Translations under genes and position numbers: made by a program | From: Tubulanus polymorphus | Lineage: Eukaryota > Nemertea > Palaeonemertea > Tubulaniformes > Tubulanidae | Direction of reading: 5' to 3' | Assembly (NCBI RefSeq): GCF_964204645.1 | Contig: NC_134026.1 | Span: 13,416,450 to 13,480,449, forward strand | DNA: 64,000 nucleotides | The notes under the pieces: model-generated | What the model saw: the letters and a program-made list of their open reading frames with translations, nothing else | The model's database searches: none | What the model was told of the DNA's origin: nothing | Shown here: piece by piece, positions 19,508 through 31,695 of the stretch | How positions within the stretch are numbered: position 1 is the stretch's first letter | Layout: each line of letters opens with the position of its first letter

Positions 19508-19847
19508 TTATAAGGAAAAAAAATTACTTGTGGTGATGAGTGGGGATTACTTCCCCCTGTATATAACAAACACGCTATTAACCGTTCTCACCCAAGCCTC
19601 ACAGCATCTATTTATCCGGGTACAGTTGACACGCAATCACTGTACTACTACAGTAATAGCACACGCGTTAATAACCGTTCTCAGTAGAGACTCACTGTAT
19701 CGATCTATCCACGCGCAGTTGTTGTTACGCGCACTCACTGTATATGTGTGTCACAGAGCAATCGTCCGTTCTCACTAGAGCCTAGCTGTGATGAGTGGTG
19801 TCTCGACCTCTCGACCTCTGATCTGAAAACGCCATCTTCTAATTACT
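19504..19847 (-). repeat. Polinton terminal inverted repeat, right
   Basis: Mirror copy of 1303-1645. It contains the polymerase start codon at 19507 and the T8-CCTTATAA-ATG motif in front of it. Near identity of the two repeats argues for a young insertion or recent gene conversion. Confidence 0.95.
19505..19523 (-). promoter_or_regulatory. start-codon promoter-like motif in right TIR (PolB)
   Basis: Minus strand: eight T, CCTTATAA, ATG. Same TATAAATG core, spacer of eight. Repeated in the left TIR in front of the 108-aa gene. Confidence 0.55.
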
Positions 19848-19853
19848 AGTAGC
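19848..19853. repeat. target site duplication of the Polinton, right copy
   Basis: AGTAGC, identical to 1297-1302. Confidence 0.93.
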
Positions 19854-22640
19854 GCCTGTGCGAGTATTGGCCATTGTGGTTTCTTCAGTTGATGGAAATC
19901 TGGAATGGAAACATTTTTTGTCTAATCGCCCCCCCCCCCTAACTTTTGCATACGTTACCAAGAATAGCCAAACTCGTTGGATTATATTTCTGTAAAACTG
20001 TGTATTTTCTGGCCTATACCGCCACTCACTGAATAGCAGGGCCGTTCATAGCAGGACAGGGAGGAGTGCAAATATCATTGTTATATCCAATAAATTTATT
20101 TAGAATTCTCCACTCGGAATCGAGAAGCATTATTGTTAAGAGCCGAAAATGTTTTTTTTCTTTCAGGACATAGCAATATGAGAAGAAGCATTATACCGCT
20201 GTGACCCAAGGCCAGCGGAGCTGATGGGTTGGGGATGAGCCGTCGGCGTACGACTGTCCGTCCCTCAACTTTTACTTTAAATCGCAACTAGTCCTAAAGT
20301 GCTAGTTGGATCATTTCCAAAATTAGTATGAATATTTTATGGTAAGACCAACAACAATATTGTGCCATTTTTGGTTTTGACCCCCAGGGGATGCTCTACG
20401 GGTGGGGCCCATATTTTAAAGAATCGCTACTTGCCCTACAGTTTTAGTTGGATCAAGATAAAACTTGGTACCGATGATTTTTTTACCTAAGGCCTAAAAC
20501 AATATAGAGCCGTTTTTTGGATTTGACCCCCTAGGGGTTGCCTACAGCCGGGGGCCAATATTTCTATGAATCGCTACTAGTCCTACAGTTTTGATCAGAT
20601 CAATATATGGCTTTGTACCCCATGTACCCCCGTATATACCCCTCGTTTGGGGTTTTCGATGGCTTGGGTTGTTCTATTGGGAAAACCTATATTTTCTATG
20701 ATTTATGGAGATATATCATCCGACAGGCTGATTATACTTCATTTAAAACCGCCTTTTTGTGTTTGTCTGCCCCACCCTCATATCCAATTCCTAGTAACAA
20801 CAAATAATATGTATGCCAATTATAATTATTTACGTAACATACAATCATCAAAGTACCAACCTGATTTAGTTTTCGCCAGCGACGGTTTATAGTTGACATC
20901 ATAACCACAAACAAATGTATCACAATTATATGAAGTTAGCTGGCCAATATCAATGCAGCCACTTTTGAAGTCCCTGCACCCTGTGAACATTTTTTATCAA
21001 TTATTAGGTAGCTAAGGTAATTCTTACATTTTTATGTAAAACTGAGACCTCTCAGGTCGCAAACATTTCGTTATTCAATTTTCAGCCTTGTCAACGAATG
21101 TGGGATTTTGTGTTTTTCTTTTTCCCAACATTCATGAAAAATTACTAGAATCTACGTCCGGTGGAGCATGTATAGAATCTTCCTTCGCTACCTACATAAT
21201 CAAACCAAAGTTTCGGATGAAAAAGAAACCACTTACTCTATTCACTTTTTCCATATACCCTAGTTCCTACCTGACTTAACTTTCGTGAAGTAGTACGAGG
21301 ACTTGTTCTGAGAGCAGCGATATGTTTCGCAGTTGACTATTAGATCATTTGCTTTTGGTATACATTTTTTCGGATTGTGCCTGGTCATGCATCCTACATT
21401 CAGAAAGAAAGAGGTAGATGGCTTACTGGTTAACTAAAGTCAAATGACAAGATTACAGATCGTATGTACTGGTTATCAAATCTGCACCGTTCGATATTAA
21501 CTAAATGATGATCTCAGAAATGTTTGGCGATAGATAAACAAATAAGATGCATGTTTTTAAAAAACTTACCTCCTCCTGAATGTGATGTTATTTTGCCATC
21601 AATACATGTATAATTTGCGCATTGGGTGGATATTGAGTCTCCAGACTTGTAACTTGTGTTGGAAAACGTACAAGGTTTCTTTGCTGTAGTAAGAAATAAT
21701 CAGAACAATAGAACATGCGACAACGGTTCTCGGGCTCAGGCTCGAACGCGAAATCTGAATTTACCATGCTTTAGTTTCCATATACTTTTGGATATGATGT
21801 ACCTAGGGCCAGTAGCCAAATTTTGCCAAGACAGTTTTTCAATCTCGACCCCGTTCGCAGGCTTGCAAGCCCATCTTGCTATCACAGATATTGATAACTT
21901 GCTTTGGAAGTCGTTAACTTTGGTTAGAAACTCTCTTGGCGTCTGATATTTACACACATTTAATGCAGTAATAAAATGTAGGTTCCTTTCGTATATTGGC
22001 TATATCGGTTGTCGTTTTCTTTGTTTTATGATTTCATATATCGGTTTTGTTATCTCAACAGCGCACGCCAACCTTGGGTGAGCGTGCGTGATTGGTCTTG
22101 AAATAGATATTCATGCGTGGCATAGTGCTGATGATAATTCAACTCATTGTTTATTGACACAATTAGAATTTTACAATAAAATATTTTCACGTTTTTAAAA
22201 ATCCTTTTAATTTTACTTTCACTGGGTGTTTGCATTATGTATTAATTATTTCAGCACAAGCATAAGTAACCTAGCGATTATCTAAATACGAGAGATTCCG
22301 AAACGACACCACAATATTCAAATAACAACCATCTAAAAGCTTGCACTAGCTTTGTCCATGTCTACAAAAAACCGATTCCCAGTCAGTGGGTGTATGATAT
22401 TTCATGTAACATTAAAAGACAACATTTATTCCTCAGCTCTTTAAAAAGTATCTTTTATCAGTTCGATTAATTTTACTACAGAAATACAGAACCACCAAGT
22501 TTTCAGTACACACATGTCAGCAAAAGAAAAAGAAGAAATATGGCGGCCTAGTATGTGCACGTTCAAAAATAGATCTCGTACTAGATTGATATTTGCTGTG
22601 GTTCCGAGTGAATTTTGATTTAACTAATCATGGATTGTAG
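19854..22640. other. host DNA without recognisable gene
   Basis: Short open frames here have no family features. It contains a C-run (near 19931) and a diverged tandem repeat at about 20280-20620. Nothing else is supported. Confidence 0.5.
20280..20625. repeat. diverged tandem repeat, about 2.4 copies of roughly 145 bp
   Basis: Copies start near 20281, 20423 and 20569 with AATCGCTACTAGTCCTACAG-like sequence, continue with GTTGGATCA..., and contain TTTTTGGTTTTGACCCCC followed by a G-rich patch. Divergence is considerable. Confidence 0.55.
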
Positions 22641-22749
22641 CGGATTAAATAGAGACCATTCGGTTCTCATTTGGACACTTTGAACGCACTTCGAGATCAA
22701 ATCGATGCGAGTGAAATTCTATCGCCTCATAAATGGAACTTCGATCTTC

Positions 22750-25735
22750 ACGGGAACGAGATATTAATAGATGCGTACTTTCAATGTAGTCGTACCAAAT
22801 TTCACTAAGATTGGAGTCTATAATGTAGGTATAAACTGCGATTCGATCAATCAGATTTATTTGAACAGTGATCACAGATTAAATAACTGCCCCGTACGGT
22901 TAAATGAACGGTTGGGTGAACTCCCATGCCATGTATGCAAGTCACCCGATCACATCAAACGCGATTGCCCGCTCAATAAAGAAAGCAACTCAGGTTTTCA
23001 ACACGTTGAAAGTACCGAGAGTCCTGAACAAGTTAAAATCTCTAATAAACAGCTTTTCAATTGAAATCGCCTAGTGTAAATATAAATTTTGATTCAAATT
23101 TAATGAGTTACATGAATTGTTATCAAAAAAAGTCGAACGAATCATTTGAAAAATCAATTGAAACAGGATTAATTAGAATCGAAATAACTAGTATTTCATT
23201 TAAAGGATGATTAAAAATGATGGAAAAAATAAAACAATAATTGAAAAAAGCTAAATTTACCTGCACATAAAACTCTGAACAGGAACAGCACAAACAAACG
23301 AAACGAGTGCAGGTTTTGGGCGATTCCAACATGAGAGAATTCCCAAACGACAACGGCTTAGTTCTTTATCAATCTGGTACCACATTCGAAAATATAGATC
23401 CGTTGCTTGATAAAGTTGACTTCCTAGTTAACGATTTAACTGCAAAAACCGAGGTCGTTGTGCATTTAGGCACTAACGATAGGCACAAATCAGATCCCGA
23501 CGATATCAAGGTTAATACTACGTTAGGATGAGCCAAAGTTGCCAAGAAGTTCCCTTAAGCAAAACTCTGCCTATCGAGTGTCATCATGAAATGTATGAAT
23601 AACAATACAAAAGATCTTAATTCCACTGCTAGTATGATCAATAAAAACATGGATAAGTTTTGTTCTAGACGGAACATTCTGTTTATCAACATTGATGTAA
23701 TTTTAAAATCATCAGGAACTATCAGAGACAGATACTACAATCAGAGTGACTCAAGCGGGACCCACCTGAATAAACTGGGAAAATCGGCCCTCGCTAAGCA
23801 CTTCAATGACATGTTGCTCTCTGACAACCAGTCTGAGATTTTCAGTACTCCAGCCAACAAGCACGTAAAAAGATCCAAAGAAAGCCAATGTTGGTGACAG
23901 TTAAACTCTTTAATGAATATGTCGGAAGATTTATTTGAACCGGAATACATTAACTGTGACTATTATCATTTACATTATTTACATTATGTGATGGAAAACT
24001 GCTGAATGTATTTCATACAAACATCCGAAATGCCAGGAAGAACTTCGATAACTTCAGTGATTACCTTCAAACTCTGAACCATCAATTCTCTTTAATTGGA
24101 TTACCCGAAAAATGGACTGACGAGAATATCGCCCAAATGAATCCTCGTATCACATTCCAAACTATACTAGCGTTTTTCGAAGCAGACCAAATTAAAAGGG
24201 TGGCGATGTAGGTATCTAAATAAACGATACTATTCGATATGAGATTAGGTAGGATTTAGTTATTGGTGAATCTATATTTGCTGAATTATCTTAATTTAGT
24301 AAAAAGACTATCGTTGGTGTTTTGTATTGTGCCCCTGATTCTGATTTAACAAATTTCATTGATGAATTTAATTATCAGTTTAACAAGGAGAATTTGAATA
24401 TTATATTAACTATAATATGGACTTAAGCAATGTTGTGAAAAGTTCTTTGTATGAGAGTTTCATAAATATTGCGAGTTCTAATTCATTTTCACCTCTTATC
24501 AATTTAACCACTAGAGTTACTGAGCAATCTGCTACGATTATAGATAACATATTGATTAATTTTGGCCACGGGTCTATCACAGATCATTACCCATTTTTGC
24601 TGTCATGGACATATTTAATGAGATATGTAACCTCAATTCCCCTATAATTCAGAACCGTGATATAAATCCAAGGTCAATCAAAGAGTTTTCGCGGTCATTG
24701 TTAGCTAGGGATTGGCAGTGTATTTATAGTAGCAATTGTCCAGCGAAGTCTTGTAGTGAATTCTATAATATTGTAAATACATGTTATGAAGCATATTTTC
24801 CGTTTAGGTGTATTACACCCAGACAACGCAACAAACAATGGACTACAGCGGGGATCAAAACGTTTATCAAAATCAAAGATAAATTACATAGAAAATATGT
24901 AGGTAAAAAAAGTATTGAGAGCAAAGCCCAGTATTGTAAATATAGTAACTTATTGAACTCTTCACTTAGAAAAAGTAAGTAAAGCTATTACAAAGAGAAC
25001 TTTTTATCGTGTCACTGTGATCCTGAGGAAACTTGGAAATTAGTTTTTTCATGACTGTAGTGTTTATTGATGTACGTTTCGTTCTGTGTGTTATTCAAGT
25101 TTCTGAGTTACATTCGACCGGAAGAGGTTTTGAGGAGAATAAAGCATGGCTGATCTGTAATTCTATGTGTTGACTTGGTGTATGGTTTAATCCGGCCTGA
25201 TCAAGGCGAAATACGACAATTACTAAACAAGACTAAGAATAAGTGTAATCCCGAGTTTTACACAATAACAGGGTTATTATTGATGCAGTAGAAATTACAA
25301 AACAGTTAGATGATTATTTTGAAAATATTGCTTCATCTCTTTTGTCTAAAATTCCAAAATTCCATTCACGATTTTAAGCAATATCTCGGCGAGAAAACCG
25401 ACGAAAACTTTTTTCTTTCACCTACCTACCCCTCAGAAGTTGAGGAAATTGTGTCTAAATTCCAAAGTAATCAATCTTGTGGGTGTGACAATATCAGCCA
25501 CAAATTACTAAAATCAATTATTTCCGCTATTTCAATAAAAATAAAATATTAAATCTTAAATGATCGGCAGTTTGGTTTCAGGACTAAGTATTCAACTTCC
25601 TCAGGATTAACGTACATCACTGATAAGAAAGAAAACTCTTTAGATAATGGTCTTATAACCGCTGGTGTTTTCATAGATGTATCAAAAGCCTTTGATACAA
25701 TTAATCACAATATCTTAAATCTATTTGTTTTCATA
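22750..25735 (+). pseudogene. degenerate CR1-type LINE
   Basis: Pieces collinear with the intact LINE at 51.2-55.9 kb, but on the + strand and full of stops and frame changes. ORF1 zinc knuckle CHVCKSPDHIKRDC is at about 22930-22970. The esterase block LGDSNMREF is near 23310, HLGTND near 23464 and a THLNKLGKS block near 23760. ORF2 endonuclease text begins near 24000 (VFHTNIRN) and has SITDHYPF near 24570, with the catalytic His kept. RT palm pieces are at 25310-25730, ending FIDVSKAFDTINHN. An unrelated AT-rich segment interrupts ORF1 at about 23050-23285 and another stretch interrupts ORF2 at about 25030-25290. The 3' half of the RT is missing. Confidence 0.8.
23050..23285 (+). repeat. AT-rich segment also present at 46.73-46.93 kb, inside the LINE relic
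   Basis: Nearly the same sequence as 46733-46935 on the same strand, including the words AAATTTAATGAGTTACAT, CAATTGAAACAGGATT and AAATAACTAGTATTTCATTT. In a shared frame both copies spell SFEKSIETGLIRIEITSISF, so the segment derives from a coding region of unknown family. Composition resembles the Polinton genes. Confidence 0.6.
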
Positions 25736-27990
25736 TTTATTACAACAATTCTTGGCCATATTTTCTGCATTGATCCGCAACAGAATGTTAGGCTTTTTCA
25801 CCATTCAGTCCTCATACATACTCCCTCCGTCATTCAGTTTTCCGAGTTTAGAGAACTACCCAGAATGGAACTAAATGCATCTAAATTTTCAAATATCTCG
25901 GATTTTCGACTCAATAGGATTCGAGTTCCCTACAGCAAGAGGACTTTAAGTCCCGAAGAGTCCCGTACAAATAGGCACATCGATAGGTAAACTATGAAAA
26001 AATGAATGGTTTGTAAATATAATAATACATCTAATAGATATGTGAATAGTACTTTGTAGTTAGTAGGAGTTGATTATTCCATTTTAGGAGTCAGTTTAAA
26101 GTGTTATCATCGGTTGGGGTTTTGACAATGCAAAAATAAAACAGCCAACCCAGTAATAACCAATGGAAAACTTAAAACCGTGAAAACATTTATTAGTTAA
26201 TCGAACGTAGCCACCTGACACGGTTGATAAAACACCGTGTGGTGACTATAGTATAACGATAATCCCATAATATTCATGAAAAATTAAGTACGAAAACGTT
26301 TCCTTGAACTGGCAGTTCTTTTCAAAATTTCAACCATATACTGATACTCATCTTCTCAGGAATGCTGAGTTACAAACAGAAGCGATGAAATATCAATCCA
26401 GGTGTGATAAACCGTGAAGTCTCTGTCAAATATTTCTTTAAAGCTCTTCATATCCTAAAAATAAAGAAACATAAAATATTATGCGCGGGATATCAAAGGT
26501 AGACTTTGAAGACAGAAATTGTTTGAGACATTGTTGAATAAAATGTCGGTGCTATTGAATTATTCCATTCACTAGCTGGCTTTCGTTGAAGTAGTTAATC
26601 AAAAGTCAGAGGAATATCCGTTACGCCTATTCAGATACATAGAAGTATTAAAATAGTTTTTCTTAATTTGTCAGTTTGCATTGCGAACGTGGTAATGTTA
26701 TCGTTTATATCAACCACCATCGACGAATTGAGGTGCGAAGCTGCGCTTGTCAATCACATCTTAATCGGTTCATACGCTAAAAATGCGCTATAACAAGAAA
26801 TAGACGCAACCAATTTCGGGAATAATTTCTTTTCATCAGGTAAATTGATCTACCAAGTACTTACAGCATCTGATACAGTTGCACTTAACTTAAGACTATG
26901 ATGAAAAAGCTTGATAAGGAACGTACCCTTGCACACTGTGGTTTAAATTTATTTCCACCAGCTGCAAGAATCCACAAAGGAATAAAAGACCGTTGTGACC
27001 AGTTCATTCCACGAATAATAGCTGGAAAGAAAGTAATCGAAATAAAAAGTTGTAAATATAAGCGTTAATCTGCCCCTTACTACCTACCACTGGCTCTAAA
27101 CACTACATTAAGGGCCTAAATCTATCTGTTCTTGGCGTATCCCCCAAAAAGGTTAGGTAAAGTAGCTAGCCAACAACGATCATTGCTTCACGGAGTAATC
27201 ATTTGCTACCATATGTACTAATATTATAAAGAAATAACGTAAAACATTCCCTGGTTAACGGATTCTCACCTTAACTTACATAAACTCTGCTGTCGATGTC
27301 ATCAATCCGAGTCGTCAAGTGAACGCGGAAGTAAAATTCCGTATGGGAATTCCTACCATTTCTGTCCATATTACATTGATTTGAGCCAGAGATCTTCAGG
27401 AAATAGTAGCCAACGTAAAGTGATTTACGAATAGAATTAATCAATTGCCTCATTTTAGGGCGTTTTTAAACACGTGATAAATTTGCGCCGAAAATGATCC
27501 GCCATGTTGTTTCATTAATAAGACATTGTTCGCAGGAAATGTTCGGATTGGGTATTTTACAGAGATGTCATCCTGAATCTATCGGTTCCCAACAGTGCCG
27601 TGACTGCTTTTGTACGCCTATCCCACCCGGAATTATGTTCTCACTCAAATTAGACTTATTAAATACACGTTGATTCAAATATAGTTGCTCCCTGTTGAAA
27701 CTCACACCAACACAAAATCTGTCCCCAGAACGTTACTGGGGTTTTACTCCAGTCAACGATTCTTTGGGTAAACAGGTTGCTTCTAAGTGACCACTATATA
27801 TCTAGCGAATCAGATGTTTGGTATTGATAGAGCGAACCTGCCAGTGAGACTGGCAAAACATAGTGTCAGGAAAGTGGTAACAGACCCAGTCTAACTTTGT
27901 GGTCACACCACGCCTGAGTTAGTGAGGCTGGCATACCTCTTTGACGATAGGCGGTACACCTCCAATCATTACCAGTATAATACCACTCAA
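25736..27990. other. host DNA without recognisable gene
   Basis: No convincing open frame or repeat. A few short open frames around 27270-28140 have no family features. Confidence 0.45.
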
Positions 27991-27994
27991 AGAA

Positions 27995-28418
27995 GAATTC
28001 GAAATTTACCTCGTGGCATCGGGCAAGATCTATGCATGCGCCAAACAGATAATCAGACTCTTATAGTATACTCTCGGTCGAGAATATCCGAAAGTGTTCA
28101 ATACATTTGGTTTGACAGAAGAAGACCAAAACAACTACGATAAGGTTTATGGAGCCTTATTTTCGTGCAACACACGCTGAAAATGGATATATAATAATTT
28201 TTCAAAAAAAACGGAAACTAAACGAATGTGAGACAATTCTTGAATATATAACATCTGTGAAAGAACTTGCCGAATCATATGACTTTGAAGGACCAGACTC
28301 TACACAACTCAGTGTCACTTTTATTAACCGCGTCACGGACTCAAGACTACGAGACAAGCTTTGGAATGAAGATTTGTCATTAGAAAATATAATCAAAAAG
28401 GCCCTGTTATATTAACAA
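27995..28418 (+). pseudogene. Ty3/Gypsy-type gag relic
   Basis: An 88-codon open frame (28149-28415) carries ECETILEYITSVKELAESYD, followed by RLRDKLWNEDLSLENIIKKAL. This is the retroviral-type gag pattern 'GE.i..Y...L..La..C.F ... r..lL...-lsLe.a...a'. Upstream in other frames lies matching gag-like text with stops. There is no zinc knuckle or pol downstream, so it is an isolated fragment. Confidence 0.6.
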
Positions 28419-28639
28419 CAGCGAGAACTAAGAACTATATTCAGATTAATCCACACCAACAACGGTGAATTAATTACATCCGTGGTCGTAGCAACTACGG
28501 TGGACGGTAAGCCGAAGCCACGCTTCGCTGAGACCACAGGCACAGTAAAAGTAACAGAATAGTCGTTACCAAGGGCGGCAGAGAGAATCATATCGTGGTA
28601 CGAAGCAAACCCTGAGTCGTACTAGTTGTGGTGCATGTG

Positions 28640-28730
28640 GCAGGGGCGGATCTAGGGGGTCTAAGGGGTCCGGACCCCTGCCTTCCCTTTTGGGATGCCC
28701 CTGTCTTTTTCGTTGAAAATTTTTTTTTTA
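28640..28730. repeat. G/C-rich candidate transposon end with perfect palindrome
   Basis: CAGGGGCGGATCTAGG followed by the perfect palindrome AGGGGTCCGGACCCCT and later GGGATGCCCCTG. CAGGGGCGGATC-type ends occur on hAT-like elements. A matching opposite end was not found in this window. Confidence 0.3.
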
Positions 28731-29296
28731 CCTAGTTTCTTAAAACAATGAATCGATAATATGCCTTCTCCTCTACGTAACTTGTGAGTCAAGATACGCA
28801 GAGGAGACTTAGTCCGGTCTCGACTTGTAGCATTTCCCTCAAAAGGCCGACGTTCAAAGGCACCTAAAATCCGGTGGTATAGCACCTGAGATTTCCAGTG
28901 TAGGTCACATCCCACAGTCAGTTGTTTGGTTTATAATGTTTACGTGAACATCTGGCTGACACTAGTTTCACATAGTATCACAGTTGACGAAATAAGAAAA
29001 CTTTTTTTCATATTTCTTAAATTATATTTTTAACATAGTATTCTTCATAATTACAGTATGCTGATTCTGTAGGTGTTTTTTGATGAAAATTGCCCCATTA
29101 ATAAAGGATTTTACAAAAAAAATCTGTTTTAGCAAATTTTCCGATTTTTGTTCGATTTTGATGAAATTTGGACACAATATTACTGATTGTGAGCTGAGAT
29201 AATACTGAAAGTTTCAGTTTGTTACAATTAATAAGAAAGTTTTCTAATCACAAAAATTATGCACTAGTGAGCTGCGACTGATTGCCCTTGCTGGAC
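28731..29296. other. no gene seen
   Basis: Noncoding. The minus-strand open frame at 28661-28915 has no recognisable features. Confidence 0.4.
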
Positions 29297-29495
29297 CGGT
29301 TCCTGAACTTCGCTGAAAAAGCTGAAACACTGAAACGCTGAATCGCTGAAATAAAAACGCTGAAATTTCAGGGAATTTCCGAAAAACGCCGAAATTTCAG
29401 GGAATTCCCGAAAAACGCTGAAATCGTGCTAGGTACCGACAATACTCGTTTTGAAATATTTTCCGGGCCGGTGTCCGCTGCCGAGTCCTGAACCG
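29297..29495 (+). repeat. 199-bp inverted repeat, left arm
   Basis: Begins CGGTTCCTGAACTTCGCTG and ends GAGTCCTGAACCG. The inner part is built of CGCTGAA words and two copies of AATTTCAGGGAATT(T/C)CCG. Reverse-complementary, at roughly 90% by eye, to 32512-32710. Confidence 0.8.
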
Positions 29496-31695
29496 TGTTT
29501 TGCATGGGCAGTATGTGTGGAGTATACTTCTAGAGGGCCACTTGTTGGACAAATTAATTCGCTTGAAATCCGGATTTTTAATGCATACAGGCAGCATGAT
29601 GAGGAAAACCCATTCACAAACCGTGCAAGCCAACTTAAACACTATGCTCAATATTCCAAGAATATGGTTTACTTCTGCAAGACGTAACGTTCATTCATGT
29701 ATAAAACAGGATTATGAGCAACTTTTCTTTTGTCAACACGTTGATGGGCGACGGACTATGGTATTCTCTGAAGGAGGTAAATTAAATTTGACAGCTAGTT
29801 ATATAAATGATGCAGCTTTTGGACAAAAGGGATCTAACTAAATTTCTTTTTTATTCACCGTGGAATGGAATGGATTGACGCCAATGACATGCAGTAGGCC
29901 CCTACTTATAGGTCATACCAATTAGCGTCAACCAATTAATCTAAATCGGGCAAACCATTCAACACCTGTAATTTATTTGCTGTGGTGTGATAATAATAAG
30001 TTTTTTTTTGAAAAAATGACATACCAACTGTTAGAAAAATTTACCGATTCTTATTTTTAGACTACTACGGTAATACCGATATAGATAATCTATAAAAGGA
30101 GGAGTCATAGACAAAGTTGATTTGCCTAGCTGGACACACTTCTTGTCCAGTTCATCATCTCAAGTATTGGGTGTTTTGTAAGTTGTTTCAGTATTTATTT
30201 ACAAAGTGCTGTTCCCTCGGACCTCAGTGCTTTCAAACTAGGCCCACCCCATAGGCTATATCTCCAGGGTGTATTAGCCACTACTCTTTTATTTCCTACT
30301 TTAAATGCACTTTTTTCAATTTTTAGACTCGGGCTAAGAATGTGCAAATTTGAGATACTGAGAAATCAGATAGCACTAGTTAACTTCAACTGCGAAATTT
30401 ACAGCAGGATAGCTGAACGACACAATTTTTAAAAACAAAATGGCTATTTGAATGCTATTTCAGTAATAACTTGATTCAACCAGAGAGAAATAAGTCAATT
30501 GCGGATGTACAGTACACCCACTTTACTTATCCGTTTTCCTGGTACCAAATTTGTTATCTTAAGCTAAGCAATATTCTTAGGTATGCTAGTGAATTTCATT
30601 AGAATATGAAGCAATGGAACCAGAATTCAAGCCCGAGTTAAGCGAACTATTGATTCTGATATAATGTAAGAACTGATTTCTTTTGTGTACTCTTGCAGAA
30701 TGTGTTAAGTATTATTTTAAGCTGTTAAATGATATAGTTAGACAAACGTCCAATTATTGGATCTTTCTTGTTGACTCGTTTAATTTTGTGAGTTTAGAGT
30801 TCCAGTCAATCCACAATGTGTAGTGCCTAGCCTTCATCTAGTACTCAAGCCAAGCCTGTGTATGGGAAAACGTTGTTCGACTCTCATAAGCCAGACAAAT
30901 CAAAGCATGCAATACATTGCAGATAGTAGTATCCAGCAAGTAGACAGAGAAAGTAAACCAGGTTTTACCCTGTACCCTACCCGGCATCTTCACCTGTCAA
31001 GGGATTCGAACCCACTACACTAAAGCTGTTCTCCGAACCGCTTGACCTCACGAGTCGTTACTAGCCGACCAGAATCAGGTCGGGCCAATCACAGCGCTTG
31101 TTACAAATGACATTGGGCATCTGTGGAATTTCCCGGTAAATGGACCAATCAGCGAACACGTAGCGAAGGGGAAGTATTGTCGCGTGTTGATATATGACGT
31201 CATGCTCAAAAGCGCCGGTAATGAAATCGCGCGTCGTGAGGCCAGGGGGCTGCTGGAAGCGAGTTTGGGAGCAATACTGGTCTCCTGGCAAGCGAGGATG
31301 CCTACCCGGGAACGAAAGACACTTCAATACTCCTTTCTTGTAGAGATTGTAGAAATATGGCACCCAATCGTAGTAATGCTAAGTACCAGTATACTATGAC
31401 GGTTGAACCTTTATTCACACCGAAATAGAATCAAAGTAGTCATAAGTTCCATGCTAGCACTTAATTTGGGTTATCAGGTTCAGCCTAACTAGCTGTACTT
31501 TCATTCAGCTACTACTTTTGTATGAGAATTGGCAATGATAAGTTGCAAGAAATCACCAAACATAAGAAAAAATATTGAGAATTAATATTACTGTAATTAA
31601 GAATTTATTCAAATGAAGTGATAATTTCATTGTTAGATCGTACCGGTATATGCGCATAAAACAAAAAACACATCTAACAATCCACGCAATCCGCA
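29496..31695. other. interior of the inverted-repeat pair, no recognised gene
   Basis: Open frames of 78-113 codons at 29451-29841 start in the left arm and have no recognised domain. Apart from a candidate SINE near 31 kb no feature can be supported. Confidence 0.45.
30999..31060 (-). repeat. candidate tRNA-derived SINE head
   Basis: On the minus strand a tRNA-like stretch: GAGGTCAAGCGGTTCGGAG (A-box-like) and, about 30 bases on, GTGGGTTCGAATCCC (B box, 31001-31013 on the + strand as GGGATTCGAACCC). The 5' half does not fold into a complete cloverleaf by eye, so it is not called a functional tRNA gene. Confidence 0.35.

Larger units (their letters stand above)
1303..19847. mobile_element. 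Polinton/Maverick element, 18.5 kb, with intein and Penelope insertion
   Basis: The element is bounded by AG...CT ends, about 343-bp inverted repeats and a 6-bp target duplication. Inside are the defining genes of the family: retroviral-type integrase, FtsK/HerA-type packaging ATPase, protein-primed family B polymerase, double jelly-roll capsid protein and a penton-like fragment. Gene layout is one + gene at the left end, a long block of minus-strand genes, one + gene at 13.3-14.4 kb and the polymerase on the minus strand running in from the right end. No adenovirus-type cysteine protease was recognised, which is unusual for a Polinton. The element is interrupted by a Penelope-like element at about 11.45-13.3 kb. 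Several genes are broken, so this copy is probably not autonomous as assembled. Confidence 0.95.

Noticed and set aside
29451-29841. Overlapping + frames after the left 199-bp arm as a transposase
   Set aside because: Neither translation shows transposase motifs and both begin inside the repeat arm.
30999-31060. Functional tRNA gene on the minus strand
   Set aside because: B box is good but acceptor and D arms do not pair convincingly; listed as a SINE head instead.
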